From NCBI GenBank assembly GCA_946894095.1, contig OX335653.1, forward strand, positions 5,833,001-5,897,000: DNA of 64,000 bases, in the 5' to 3' direction. This document shows positions 43,387 to 54,959 of this stretch, piece after piece (the first letter of the stretch is position 1; every line of letters starts with the position of its first letter). The notes below the pieces were generated by a model. The model was given only the letters and a program-made list of their open reading frames with translations, ran no database searches and was not told the DNA's origin. Made by a program: the position numbers and the translations under genes. This stretch comes from Incurvaria masculella. Taxonomy: Eukaryota > Arthropoda > Insecta > Lepidoptera > Incurvariidae.

Positions 43387-43554
43387 AAAATAACGTTATC
43401 ACTGTCAGCATAATACTGTACGTACTTATACGATCATGATATATGAGAATTTTATACACTCGGGAGCAAATAATTTCATTAAAAAATCTAACATCACAAT
43501 GAAAATAGGTTGTATACGAGTACGCATTTAGCATTATTTTCTTAGAGGTAAGAA

Positions 43555-43645
43555 CGTAGGTGGTAGGATTACACTCGCAAAAAAAAAATATTTGGAGCGG
43601 CAACGAAAAATTTACCGCATTTTCCATCAAGTTCGACGTAGCCGA
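43555..43645 (+). mobile_element. Degenerate SINE body fragment
   Basis: GGAGCGGCAACGAAAAATTT and CAAGTTCGACGTAGCCG are diverged versions of the GGTCGAAGCGGCAATGAAAA and CAGTTCAATGTAGCCG blocks. Confidence 0.5.
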
Positions 43646-43754
43646 GCGAGAGAGGAACATTTACTTGTATTGGAATGTTACAGCTTTTAACCTAGCAAGT
43701 GGCACGAAATCACCTGGCTTTGTTGAAAGTGTGTACAAGTAGGCGGATAACTTC

Positions 43755-43789
43755 ATCACTATATAATACACAGTGTATTATATAGTGAT
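43755..43789. repeat. Perfect 17-bp-arm inverted repeat (hairpin)
   Basis: ATCACTATATAATACAC, one A, then GTGTATTATATAGTGAT. The arms are exact reverse complements with a single-base spacer. Confidence 0.95.
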
Positions 43790-44426
43790 TTACTAGTGTA
43801 CAGCTCCTCAGCTATTGCATAATGCGCGCGTTGAGGTTCCCAGATCCGTTGGGGTCAATTTCATTTTGAATAAACACCCGATAAAATACGCCCTTGGCCG
43901 CCTGAGACGGAGACTATTGAGACTCCACAAGAAATGGGCTTTCAAATGCAAAAACCATTTCAGACTGGTAGTTCTGGAGATTAGCGCTATCGAACGAACA
44001 AAAACACAAGTCTTTAGCATTATTATTTTTTATTTATTTATTTGGAGAATAAACATAGACAAGAAACGTAAAACCGCCATCTCATTTATCTATAAGTTGA
44101 ACATTTTACCTGTCTCCTCAAAAAATCTCACCAAATAAAAATCAAGTTTAGAAAAAAATACTTAACTAATTAGTAGACACATGTAGGTATATTATACAAC
44201 ATAAAACAAATATGTACTCGTCTCGGTACTCGTATAGATAAAATGGAGGTCAATCATTTTATGCACAGCAAATGTTGCTGGGTGCTTCTCGCACGCGCGT
44301 CACGACTCCACAGCAGATCCTGCCAACTACGAAGACGCGGCATCATCTCCGGAATTAGACAACCGATCGCCTTATTATAAGACGATCTGCCATTGCATCT
44401 GTGATGGTGGAACTTCAAGTGAGTTT

Positions 44427-44595
44427 GATCGGCTCGTAGTTCAGGGGCGTGTGCATTTGCCTTCCATGCCCATGGTCATGGGTTCAGATACCGGCCCTGC
44501 ACCACTTTATTACTGTGTTGAATTAGTGCACAACGTTACGAATGCGAGCTTTTCCATGGTTCGGAATCCATGTAAAACTGTAGGCCCTAGGTGGT
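44427..44595 (+). mobile_element. tRNA-derived SINE, head and short body
   Basis: GGCTCGTAGTTCAGGGGCGT and GGGTTCAGATACC give a tRNA-like head, then GGTTCGGAATCCATGTAAAA and CTGTAGG. The rest of the body is lost. Confidence 0.7.
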
Positions 44596-44599
44596 AGAC

Positions 44600-45180
44600 A
44601 GCACTAAAAAGAGTTCGGTTAGAACCATTTTGGTGTGTCACTTGTATATTTTCGGTATGTAATCACTGTATACGTATGCATAATAAAGCTGGTTCATACT
44701 CCCTATACACTCAATCCAATTTATCAATTTAGCGGGTGATTATATCGCTATTAAATAGATCAACGCAAGAAACATTTGCGTTGTTCACATTCAACTTGAT
44801 TGTGATGCATAAGCTATTGCACTCCCACTTGAATGCACTTCTCCGCATACAAACGGGAGAAGCCAGTCGTAAATGTACTCGGCAATCAGACTTTCTAAAT
44901 TTAATTACAGATTGTGTTCTCAGCGTTTTAATTCATATCGTTATAGACATTATATTACAAAAAACCTTGTATATTTAACATGAATATCTATTCAACCAAA
45001 ATCGCAAGTCACTCTAATTTATTTTTAAGATGTCTAATGTTCATTATTGCCTTCTATCCGGTAATCATTTATTAAATGACATGGCTACTACTAGAATCCT
45101 GCCAATTAACCGACGATATCATTGGTAACAGTAGCTTTTATTCTGTCAAGGGAAATATAAGAACTATTTTTTCTTCGCAT
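44600..45180. other. Stretch without recognised gene
   Basis: AT-rich sequence; nothing recognised. Confidence 0.4.
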
Positions 45181-45184
45181 CCAT

Positions 45185-45262
45185 ACTTTACTATTTAAAT
45201 TAATATATAATGTATTAGAATGGTCCAAAAATAGATCCCTGCGTTACACCAGATCAATCAGC
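45185..45262 (-). pseudogene. Degenerate reverse transcriptase fragment
   Basis: On the - strand GVTQGSIFGPF matches the conserved reverse transcriptase box GVPQGS.LGP, but a stop follows at once. A relic of a LINE. Confidence 0.5.
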
Positions 45263-45879
45263 TGTAATGCGCGGCGTTAGTTGACTTTGGCACGTTGATT
45301 TTCTCGTAGACAAGTGCCGCGGCAGTCTATAAAATGCCATAGTACAGTAGATAACACTAATTGCTTCCATCGGTGAATGAACCGGTATGGTTTCTGCGCG
45401 CTCAAGGAAAATTGAAATTTTATAATTATACTTGTCACTGTCATTCAAGTTGCCATGAGTAAACCTACGCGAAACGTTGTTTGCCAATAATAAGAGTAAG
45501 TAGGTAAGTTTATGGTAGTAAACTAAAACAAAGCTTAAAACGAAGAAGAGAATGGCTTTAGGTTTTTACCTATCTCGTTCAAGGCCGATACACTCTGTTT
45601 TCAGGAATATATTCTGAAACCACTTGGGAACCACTAAGGAAAAACTCACATATTAACTTTCCAAACAAGCTTGAGGCACCGCAGTGCCTTAATACCAGAA
45701 GCAGGGTATGCATTAACGGAGCTATAATGTGGACACTGACAAAGAGTTTATTCCATCGTTTTTAGGTCACTCAATGGGCTGTGGAAAGAGCTATGGTCGT
45801 TATTTCTGTTAGGAATAACTAAGGAAGGAGTTTATCCATCAGAGAACGATAGTGATTAGAAGCACACAAGATCAGTCAG

Positions 45880-46096
45880 TAAAAGTGACAATGGGCCGAG
45901 CAATGGGCTGGCCATTACTATCACAGAACCGATGGCCGATGGAGCAGACGAGTTATGGAGTGGAAACCACGTACTGGTAAATTCTGCCAGCAGTAGCTGT
46001 ATGAGAATGGCAAGTGTTCGAGCGAAATGGCGCGCGTTGGAGGAGGCCTACGTTCAGCAGTGGACGGAAAGGGCTGAAATGATATGATGATGTATT
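45880..46096 (+). pseudogene. RTE-like LINE 3' end relic
   Basis: The sequence ends with GGAGGCCTACGTTCAGCAGT and a (TGA/GATGAT) tail, like the RTE-type 3' end at 16070-16128 (GGAGGCCTACGTCCAGCAGT). Upstream words DRWPMEQ and a GAGTGGAAACCACG block fit the coding C-terminus with many lesions. Confidence 0.6.
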
Positions 46097-46099
46097 CGT

Positions 46100-47119
46100 A
46101 TTTATCAAAAGTAATAAAAATACCCGACTGACGGATCACTAAACATAAAATACTACAGGAACATAGGCCATCCTTAGAACATATCATCGAAAATATTTGC
46201 CTAAGATTTTCCACGGTTCGAGGCTTTCGACGCGCGCCGTAGGCAGTTGTTTGTTTCGTAAGCACTTGTGTTTACCCTCGTACTGCGTATGTACGAGGAC
46301 GCATTTCTCTGTGGCCTACATGCACATTGATGGACTGAATGTTCATTTAAACGACAGCTGTGCAGTGTCAGTTAGGGCGTCAGGTGACAAAATTAACACC
46401 TTGATCGTTGAAAATGTACCACGTGGTGCGACGCTCGAGTCGAGCGGAATTAATTCTCAGTTCCGTCACTTTGAATTAGGTATCATCGACCGCAATTGCT
46501 AACTCGTGAACTTTATTATTTAAAGGTTTTAGGTGATTCTTTGGATAACTTAGCGATTAAAGCAAGGGACATGTAATTCAAAGGTCGCTAGTCCAAACCC
46601 TGCTTCAGATGCCAAAATCATTTCTGATTATTTTCAAAATCTGATTACAATGCTTCACTATTAGATGTCGTTGTAAAACCTTGAATTAAACAGATAACGA
46701 TAATGTCGTTAACATTAACTACATACAAAATATCAAGTAAACTCTTTCGCAACTTTGAATAATATTGGTGACTTCAGTAATTTATTTCTTTATTTTGTAT
46801 TGTGTTTTACGGATGTTACGCGTACCAAACCTTCACGACAAATCAGCTACGTTAATTTTTAAATATTTTATTTCAGTAAATATACGTTACGTTATCTCCT
46901 TTCAGTTGATGATGCTGAGACAATGCTGACAATACTGAACCCCTTTTACTGAGTTTGTCCGGTAATCTAACTGGGCCAATCTTTTATTATGAAACGCCTT
47001 TCTTACTAAGGTACTTAGGTACTAAGGTAAGTAATTACGTAATTTATTTATTCCCTCTTCTGCCCTATCCAACCCTCGCTTCATGTAGGCACTACTACTA
47101 GTATTTATACTTTAGTTTA
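46100..47119. other. Stretch without recognised gene
   Basis: A tRNA-like, degraded sequence may lie at 46545-46605 (GTCGCTAGTCCAAACCC). Otherwise nothing recognised. Confidence 0.35.
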
Positions 47120-47310
47120 GTATTTACAGGGTTGGTATTATCGCATTAAATAAATGTTGATTAAAGCAGCAATTAGAATTGTTTATATTTTCCACCCAGT
47201 TCAAGGCGTGCAATATACAGAAGGTCCTGTCATAGTGCCTAGTTCCCATGTCGTTTATTGAAAAAAAATATCACGCTAGTAGGTTACAAGCGGTATTAGC
47301 CATTTATTTT
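47120..47310 (+). mobile_element. Degenerate SINE body
   Basis: TTGGTATTATCGCATTAAAT, AAGCAGCAATTAGAATTGTT, CAGTTCAAGGCGTGCAATAT and GAAGGTCCTGTCATAGTGCC follow the order of the SINE body with about 20-25% differences by eye. Confidence 0.6.
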
Positions 47311-47319
47311 CAGTTCCAT

Positions 47320-48233
47320 ACAAAAAAATTACAACTTGCGGTCTTGCTTGATACTGGCAATAATTTGCAAAGCACACGCATGATTTAAAAAAAAAGAGGA
47401 AAGAAGGACAACTGAGATGCAGTATTTTAATCATTTACAAGAAACGGTTTAATTGCGTCAGTCCCTGAAAACATCTGTCTTCACGAGCATCGCACGCTAG
47501 AACGTAAAATTGACGCACATATCTTTACACACACATTTACACACATTACAAACCCATTATTAGTTCAATAAATTTATCATTATTGAACGCAAGCGTACAA
47601 AGGCTATAAGCAATATTTTCATTGCTCGATTCTCTATCCTTGCTGTTTTACGAGCGGGCCGTGTCGCTCGCATGGGAGCTGGTTCGGCTTGCTCTGACTC
47701 AGCGCTCAATCTCCGTGGGCTTGAGCGCGACAGAGGCTCTCATTACGCGCTAGAGTAAAAAGTGCGTAAACCGGTAATGAAGCGAGGAGTCACCGACTGG
47801 ATCCTGGGGTATCGACTCGCGAGCAGGAAAAGCCTCTCTATTCGCCGACCGCGCGAGGACTGCAATATTTTCTACTACTTCTAAATAGTTCTATTGATTC
47901 TTTAAGTATTTCATAACCAATGACCAATTTAGGATTTACCTACTTGTAAGTATTTTTTTGTTGACCATGTCATAGATGACTTTATAGTATGGATGACAAC
48001 CGTATTGGTTTGCTTGCTAATTCGAGTCCAGCCGTTCACATTAGTATTATCTTTGCTTTCACAGTAGTCCTACTACTATGTATGTTCAATGTGTTTTATG
48101 CTTGCTTCACCTTTTAATCGAATCTGCATATATACATATATTATAAGTACAAGTGTGTATTTCGTTTTTTTTATAGGGCTTCGTCCAGTAGAAGTTTAAC
48201 AGTGATTAATTATTCCGGCAACTCCAACATGAC
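47320..48233. other. Stretch without recognised gene
   Basis: A moderately GC-rich patch at 47650-47870 is flanked by AT-rich sequence. No coding frame or RNA recognised. Confidence 0.4.
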
Positions 48234-48602
48234 TTAAGGATGTTCCGACCCATACAATATTTTTTTTACACAGAACGCAAAAAGTATTGCACTTTAAGGC
48301 ACGAATTCGTCAAAAATATTAAATATAGCCATAGTAGTTGCAGCGAAAACATATTCACAATTTCAGGTTTAATGGTTTCGTTGTAATTGCCGATTAGAAG
48401 TTTTACACCGTTAGATGGCGCTGTTAAATAAAAATCGTATTTAAATAAATTGTAACAAAACCAATAATCCTGAAATTGTGAAATTGTTTTCGCTGCAAGT
48501 AATATGACTATATTAAACTTTTATTATTAATTCGTGGCTTAAAGTGCAATACTTTTTGCGTTATGTGTGCAAACAACTTTATATGGGTCGGAACAGCCTC
48601 AA
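48234..48602. mobile_element. TTAA MITE family D, copy 2
   Basis: Nearly identical to 11664-12036: starts TTAAGGATGTTCCGACCC and ends GGGTCGGAACAGCC followed by TCAA, one base changed from TTAA. Confidence 0.9.
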
Positions 48603-50035
48603 TACCGAGGGCTGCTCGCAGGCAGGCAACGATGCAAGAATTCTGTAATGCCACAGGTAATGGAGTCGATAGCCGTCACAAACGTCCTGGTGATTCACGA
48701 TGCACCAACGGGAATGCACCCATTGCAGCGTATGAACGATTTCTGCTACCAGGCCTTTGATGAGCTTTATAGTAAACACATAAGTTGACCTTATATGAAG
48801 CAGTTGCTTTTTATATGCATGCACAAAATGGCCTGAACACGTTCATAGACGCCGAGAGATTTTTCAGAGAAGGTAACAAAAAAAATTAGAGTTAGAAGTA
48901 ATCACCGTTGTCACTGTGGAGCTTGATTTATTCAAATTGGCGATTTACAGTCTTTGTTAGTCCAACACTTCGTTAATGGGTTTTTAATTACCTTACTACT
49001 CGGGTACACGTTAAAGATCAACTCGTGACTCAAAACTTGCGATGTTGATGATATTCTCGGAAGCGAATAACTTTTTATAGCTTTCAACTTCTATTCATTC
49101 CAGTGTGGTTACAAAACACTCAGTAATTGCACTAGGTGGATGGCACCTTAAATCCGCTCAGGATAAGGTTTTTTTCGCGGTCTTGTGGAATTTGGATCTA
49201 CATTGGGGGAACATTTGGGGTCAAGAAGGGTAGAGGTCCCATCTCGCAGGCGTGTCAAGCGGGCTTTCTAGATGGTTCTAATTAGCTGCCGCGAACTTTA
49301 ACCGATTGTGACGAGTAAACTCTGACGCGCCGACCGGTATTCACCCACCGCAGCAAAAGGTGCTCCGACCGCCTCCGCCGGCGACACCACCGCAACCGTA
49401 ACTGCACCCGCAGCGCATGCGGCTCCCTTTTCTGAGAAAATTGCATTCTCGTCGGATGCTCACTAAGGACCGAGTGCACGAAAGAACAAAAAATCAAAAT
49501 CAACGTCAACGTCCGATTAAACAGGTCACTTTCTATGGACAGTATGGAAGGAACTCCGGGCGGTTCACTAATAGTGACGTGTATGAACATTGATTAACTC
49601 AGCCGTTTCTTCGTGCAACCGGGGCTTAGTATGGCTGTCAATTTCTTGTCTTTACTGCGATGTACCATGCAACTGCCGCAATTCAAATAGTTCAAGTGTG
49701 TATAATAACCTCATTCCGGTAATGAAAATTGCTAGCGCATTCGATATTGCACCAAATTAACAAAACACATACCTAGTCGTGCTGTGTCAAAAAAACCTGC
49801 ATACGCTTAACAGGTGAAATTCTGTGTTATCTCTTCCAACATCGATCCCATGCCGTTCCTAGTAAGTTTCCAAGGCAGTGACGTACCTGTCTCTGAGCAC
49901 CATTACTAACTGAACAACGGCGAATTTATTTTCTCATACATTTACCTGAGGGTATTCAAAAGACGAAATAACAAGCTGAATAGTGCTACACTACCCTCCT
50001 TATTTAAAAGGCGGTAACTACATATGCGCTTTTCC
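48603..50035. other. Stretch without recognised gene
   Basis: No protein family, RNA or repeat recognised. The - strand frame 49282-49590 has a hydrophobic stretch followed by an Arg-rich end but no family features. Confidence 0.4.
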
Positions 50036-50039
50036 CTTT

Positions 50040-50165
50040 TGAATTAGGAGGGCAGTACAATAGTCCGAAAATCTGCCGGTATGGTGCCACGCCGATGGTG
50101 GTTTCACGAGATGAGGTCGATTTGGCTGAGCTGAGCACCTTTAGACCCTCGGCACAGCCACCTTT
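50040..50165 (+). mobile_element. LINE 3' end fragment
   Basis: ATAGTCCGAAAATCTGCCGG through TTTAGACCCTCGGCACAGCC matches the 3' end of the LINE fragment at 39540-40080 with scattered differences. Confidence 0.65.
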
Positions 50166-50240
50166 ACTACATCACATAATACAGCCCTTGGTTATACAGG
50201 TGGCATATGAAGCGCGTTCTAACATGCCAATGAGATATTC

Positions 50241-50790
50241 TTAAGGTGGCCCAACCCGCACATCTCCCCATACAAAAGGGGAAAGAAGATCACGCCCATA
50301 TTTCTTGTCAGAGATCCAAATTTTTGCTCAAAATAGCTTTATTTGATCAAACTAGATGTCTGATGACCACTGGCATTGTAAAATTGTGTTTGGTTTCTAA
50401 GTTATAAGGTCCGAAAGTTCGATTTTTTCGCGCGTTTTATACAATAACTTTGGAGGTGTATTACGCAATGATAAAGTAAGAATACCGTAAAAAGATTAGT
50501 CATCAGACATAGCTTATTTAATCAAGATTTATGATCTATTTGGTTTTTGTTAGATTTTTGACTACAGCGGTCGTGGTTTACTTTTAGCTATAAGTCGTCT
50601 TGAAATTAAAATTTTCGTAAATCTTACCAAATCATACACTATGCACATTGTCTTTTTTGTGGACATGTTGCATCTTCCTCATCACGGAGCCTGTCTTATT
50701 CTTTGAAACAGAGAAGGTCCCAGAGCGCAACAGCACGGTTTTATACCGTGCCCGCGAGTGAGTTGGGCCCGCCGGGTTGGGCCACCTTAA
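50241..50790. mobile_element. TTAA MITE family A, copy 2
   Basis: TTAA at 50241-50244 and 50787-50790 with the GGTGGCCCAACCCG ends; same internal order as 36425-36982. Confidence 0.93.
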
Positions 50791-51255
50791 ATCAATTGCA
50801 CAAAGGCATATCTCGGGTACATCCGTTTGTACTTCTCTGGTTTCTCCGTTCGAGGGCATTAATTTCAATAAAGCGTCATATTTCTATGACGATTCTTATG
50901 AAAATACATTGAAGTCAGTGAGGTCAGCAAGTTTGTTCAGAATAGATAGGACCCTTCGCTCTGCAGCCGTGTCGTCATTAACACTGTCCACTCTATCGTG
51001 GCTAATGGACATGCTGTAACAGTCATTTAAACCTTTATTGCTACATATCGAGAACGTGAGAATACTTCATGGGCCTTCAAACCTTACGACTCCATAGTTT
51101 ATGATCAAACACATTTTGAGATAGTTCTTTGTATCCAATAAAGACCTTTATTGATTCAAGTATTTTTATGGAACTAGATATGTATGGCTTACTGTCATGA
51201 GCATTGACCCAACACTTCAAAGAAATTTGACCTTTTCGCTTATAAAAGGACGGTT
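50791..51255. other. Stretch without recognised gene
   Basis: Unassigned sequence between two mobile elements. Confidence 0.4.
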
Positions 51256-51261
51256 GCATTC

Positions 51262-51395
51262 AGTTCAATGTAGCCGTGCAATATAAGGAAGGTCCTGGCA
51301 TGGCACCTAGTTCCCATGTGGTGCGTGGGCTAATACAATGACGGAAGGTGTGGTGTTAGCCATCCATGTCCAGTCACGTAAAAAAAACCCACCAC
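51262..51395 (+). mobile_element. SINE 3' end fragment
   Basis: CAGTTCAATGTAGCCGTGCA, AGGTCCTGGCATGGCACCTA and CATCCATGTCCAGTCACGT with an A-rich tail match the SINE 3' end; 5' truncated. Confidence 0.75.
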
Positions 51396-52430
51396 CTAGT
51401 GAGGAAGGGGACCTTCCCTTTGTCCATGGGTTGCGATTAGGTTGGATTGTTTGGGGAAAACACCAGGCCAGCAAATGAATTTCACAGTTCATCCGAATTC
51501 GGTTCCTATTTTGTAAATAAGTACGGAGAATGGGTGCATTCCCCACCCGTTGCGCGTTGATCCCTTAATCGTTTCGGAGTTGGGAGGGTCTCTAAATTGT
51601 GGGATACGTCGGGATCGTCGACGAGACGCACGGCACAACGCTGTCTCGAGTCCAATGTGACGTCGATGATGTCCTAATCCAAATGATATCTTACGTCAGT
51701 TAGCTAGTAGGAGCTGGTAGACGGCGGCCGTCGGCGGAGTTTGCCGGCGCACGTGCGGCGGTAACCTAGTTTCCGACTCCATAATTAGCCTCTTGGTTAA
51801 ACGTTTCGTATTGTCTGAGGCGGCGGCTGCGCTCCGCTTCACTTTATTGTAACAGCCGTCAGCTGATATGATTTCCAGCGTCCGTTTGCCCGAGATAAAC
51901 GTATTTGACTGCAGTTTGCACAAATCGGCCCGATCAACTTTTTCCCGTAAATCGAATTCCTCTCACCTTCAAATGTTTGTTCTTGATATAATGTTGTCAT
52001 AGTAGCTTTGGGTTGCCATCCGTCCGGGTTTCCCCGGATTTGTCCTAGTTTAGAGGGCTGTTAGAACCTGCTGACATGTCCCGGTTTTGGACTCTAAAAT
52101 CCGGGGTTTTTACGCGTATTTTCACGTCTTGTCCTGGTTGCCAAATTTTAGAGATTTATTTAATTTATTTATTTATTTTATTAACATATATATATAATTT
52201 ATATAAATTTTAGAGATGGCAACCCCATTTGTGTGCGACCAATTACTGACCAATTACAATCAGTATAGGTAATAATTGTGGTCAAACATAAGGCATTAAT
52301 TTTCAAGAGCCATGTAATTGTCGGTTCGACCATCTTTTAGGGGTTCTCCTAATGCGATGGTACTAATCTGGGCGGGTTAGTTGCATTTCGTACCATACTA
52401 ACTGTCAAAGGACGGGACATTCTCATTCGG
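51396..52430. other. Stretch without recognised gene
   Basis: A SINE scrap in inverse orientation may lie at 52320-52380. Otherwise nothing recognised. Confidence 0.35.
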
Positions 52431-52459
52431 CCAAGTGGACTGAAATTTACCAGTTCAAC

Positions 52460-52500
52460 AACCACGCTGTTTCATTCAAACCGAATGAAACAGCGTGGTT
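52460..52500. repeat. Perfect 18-bp-arm hairpin
   Basis: AACCACGCTGTTTCATTC and GAATGAAACAGCGTGGTT flank a 5-base loop. Weaker outer pairing (TTACCAG with CTGGTAA) extends the stem with an internal loop. Confidence 0.95.
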
Positions 52501-53045
52501 ACCTGGTAATTCTTAGCCTAACAAGTTCAAATAGGTTAAATATTAAAAATAACCTTAACATTAAGTAAAATCAACTTACTAAACCTATTCCAGTCTCAAG
52601 CACTTGGCGCCGGCACATTCATAGCCAAATTTAAAGATCGAATATTAAATAGCACTAATATTATTCTCAAAAAATATAATCACAAAAGTAATTCAACGCA
52701 TCCGGTCACCCGGGAACGAAATTAGCAAAAGGTAAAAGTCAATAATGTAAGGGTTTTGTTAAAGCGTTCGAATCCAGCAGTTTGGAACGGCCGCGCCGTA
52801 TAAATTACGGGCAGCGACCGCGCCTCCGCAGGCGGGCGCACCGGCGGATCCTTTCGCGGAACCATGGCAACTGCCACCCGGAATCGGAGACATGCGATAG
52901 CAAAACGGGCACGGCGGAATTCCCGCTTCCTTCGGGACAGTTTGCCGCCATAACGCTGAACATATGTAGATTATGTTCAGAAGGAACTTCGAAATTCCGA
53001 AATAAGTATGCCATAGAGAAGAGACACCCACTTAAGACTGAGCCC

Positions 53046-53349
53046 GTAGTCCCAGTTGTCACCTAAATTGGCGTTTACGGCAAACCGATCGACTGGCGTT
53101 TTCAAATGTATGGAGAAATTGAAGACGACCGAGTTTGATTTGACAGCTTACTCAACGTTGCCGTAAATACGTCGACGTTGCCGTTTACGCCGACTCCGCG
53201 TTTTCATACAAATCGGAAATCCGAGTTTGACTTTGACAGCTTGAAGAAGTAAAACCACAGAATATATAGTAATAACTTGTATGGAGTTTGACGTTTTTAC
53301 GGAACTACGAAGTTCCGTAAACGCCAGTTTAGGTGACAACGGGGACTAG
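53046..53349. mobile_element. MITE with GTCCCAGTTGTCACC ends, single copy
   Basis: Starts TAGTCCCAGTTGTCACCTAA and ends TTAGGTGACAACGGGGACTA, with the internal words found in the foldback pair at 41112-41805. Confidence 0.82.
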
Positions 53350-53626
53350 CAGCTCTGGTCTTAAGAGGCTGTGAGCGGAAATGTAGATGGCGCCACAGTC
53401 GTTCGTCGTTATTTCTTCTATAACTTCCCAAAAGTAGGAAGTTACAAACATAATTGTATCGGCAAGCACATTAAGCAGTTGCGTATTCAATATTATGAAA
53501 TAATTTATAAAAAAGAGCAAAAAGTTGCTAATTGTAAATGGGCACTTTTTGCACACAAAATTATGTATTCCAGCTTGTTTTTGTAGTTGTTTTATGAGAT
53601 TAAATACACATCTGTTTAATGTGCTC

Positions 53627-54640
53627 GCCACTGTTAAGACATTCAATGATTTGTTTATACCTAATATAAAAGAAGACATTATGTCTGTCTGTCAACAACA
53701 ATAAAAAAGAGTTCCTTTCGAAATGATACAAAAAGCGTTTCAGTTATCGTAAGCTACCTAGGTCAATAAAGTGAACTACGACTTGTCTCCCGGGGTGCGT
53801 AGAACCTACCACCCGACTGCGCTAACAGGTTATGGGCTGGAAGATGAAGTTGAAGGTAGCTTGGAGTACGAAAACAACTTCAATGAAGGTCCATCTAATG
53901 CGATTCTCGAACCAGAAAATGAAGAGATTGTTGTGGAAGAGCCTAGTCACCTATTAAGGGACAGAGCCACACTCCGACATCCTAAAAAGTTGAACGACTA
54001 TGTATTTCAAGGCGGAATAGAGAGCTTTCCAAAAACCTATAATCAAGCTGTAAAAAGTGATGATCAAGAGCACTGGATTAAAGCTATGGAGGCCGAATTG
54101 AACTCACTAAAAGAAAACGAAGTATGGGATCTATAGGAACTTCCAGGTAATAGAATGGCACTGCCCTGCAGGTGGGTATACAGAATAAAGACAAATGCGG
54201 ACGGCTCGATAGACAAGTATGAAGCAAGACTTGTACTCAAAGGCTTCAAACAGAAGGAAGGCATAGATTACCATGAAACCTTCAGTCCTGTTGCAAGAAT
54301 GGGTACAATAAGTGCAGAAAGTTAGCAGCGTGCTTCAAATTTATCGAAGCCTTACCGAAGCCAAGGTTCATGCAATTGTGTGCGTCCATGGGACTACGTA
54401 GTGCAGAAACGAATCATTGAGAGGAAGTGTTAAGACTGGCAGGCCACATTCAATGATTTGTTTATACCTAATATAAAAGAAGACATTATGTCTGTATGTC
54501 AACAACAATAAAAAATAGTTCCTTTCGAAATGATACAAAAAACGTTTCAGTTATCGTAAGCTACCTAGGTCAATAAAGTGAACTTACGACTTGTCTCCCG
54601 GGGTGCGTAGAACCTACCACCCGACTGCGCTAACAGCCAC
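53627..54640 (+). mobile_element. Internally deleted Ty1/copia retrotransposon with LTRs and target duplication
   Basis: 5' LTR 53632-53827 and 3' LTR 54428-54635 share TGTTAAGAC at the start and GCTAACA at the end, the classic TG...CA termini. Both LTRs are flanked outside by GCCAC (53627-53631 and 54636-54640), a 5-bp target duplication. GGTTATGGGC follows the 5' LTR, like the copia primer-binding site for the initiator tRNA, and a purine run GAGAGGAAG precedes the 3' LTR. The 5' LTR lacks an 11-base segment present in the 3' LTR. Only about 600 bases of interior remain. Confidence 0.93.
53828..54330 (+). pseudogene. Copia polyprotein remnant (integrase tail and start of reverse transcriptase)
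   Basis: Between the LTRs a frame encodes an acidic linker, then HWIKAMEAELNSLKENEVWD, an in-frame stop at 54134, and after it [20 protein letters not shown] and [19 protein letters not shown]. These are the N-terminal signature words of Ty1/copia reverse transcriptase. Gag, protease, most of integrase and the catalytic part of the polymerase are missing, so the element cannot move by itself. Confidence 0.9.
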
Positions 54641-54901
54641 TACAGACAGTTTGTAACTACGTATTTTAAGGGGTTTCACCAGAAATTTTGATGAGTACAT
54701 CCTCTTAGGACGGATTAAGTCCAGAATGTAATTACGGAATAAACATGCAATAAACTAGAAAACACTCTTAAGAACACCAGGAACAAGCGATGAGGTAATT
54801 GATGAAGCGATTAAGAATGGAGGAAAAGAGGTGTTGAGCAAACACTCAATTGGGAAACACTCCTCACTGTTTGCGAAACGTCGCAAATAGATTCCCAATC
54901 G

Positions 54902-54950
54902 ACGATGTTTAATGCAAGTCAATCCCAATTGACTTGCATAAAACATCGGA
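54902..54950. repeat. Long imperfect hairpin
   Basis: CGATGTTTAATGCAAGTCAAT pairs with ATTGACTTGCATAAAACATCG around a CCCA loop; about 20 pairs with one offset position. Confidence 0.85.
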
Positions 54951-54959
54951 GTGTTCACC

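Noticed and set aside
49282..49590. 102-codon - strand ORF with a hydrophobic segment
   Set aside because: The hydrophobic stretch is not at the N-terminus in a signal-peptide arrangement and the C-terminal Arg-rich part follows local GC composition; no homology recognised.
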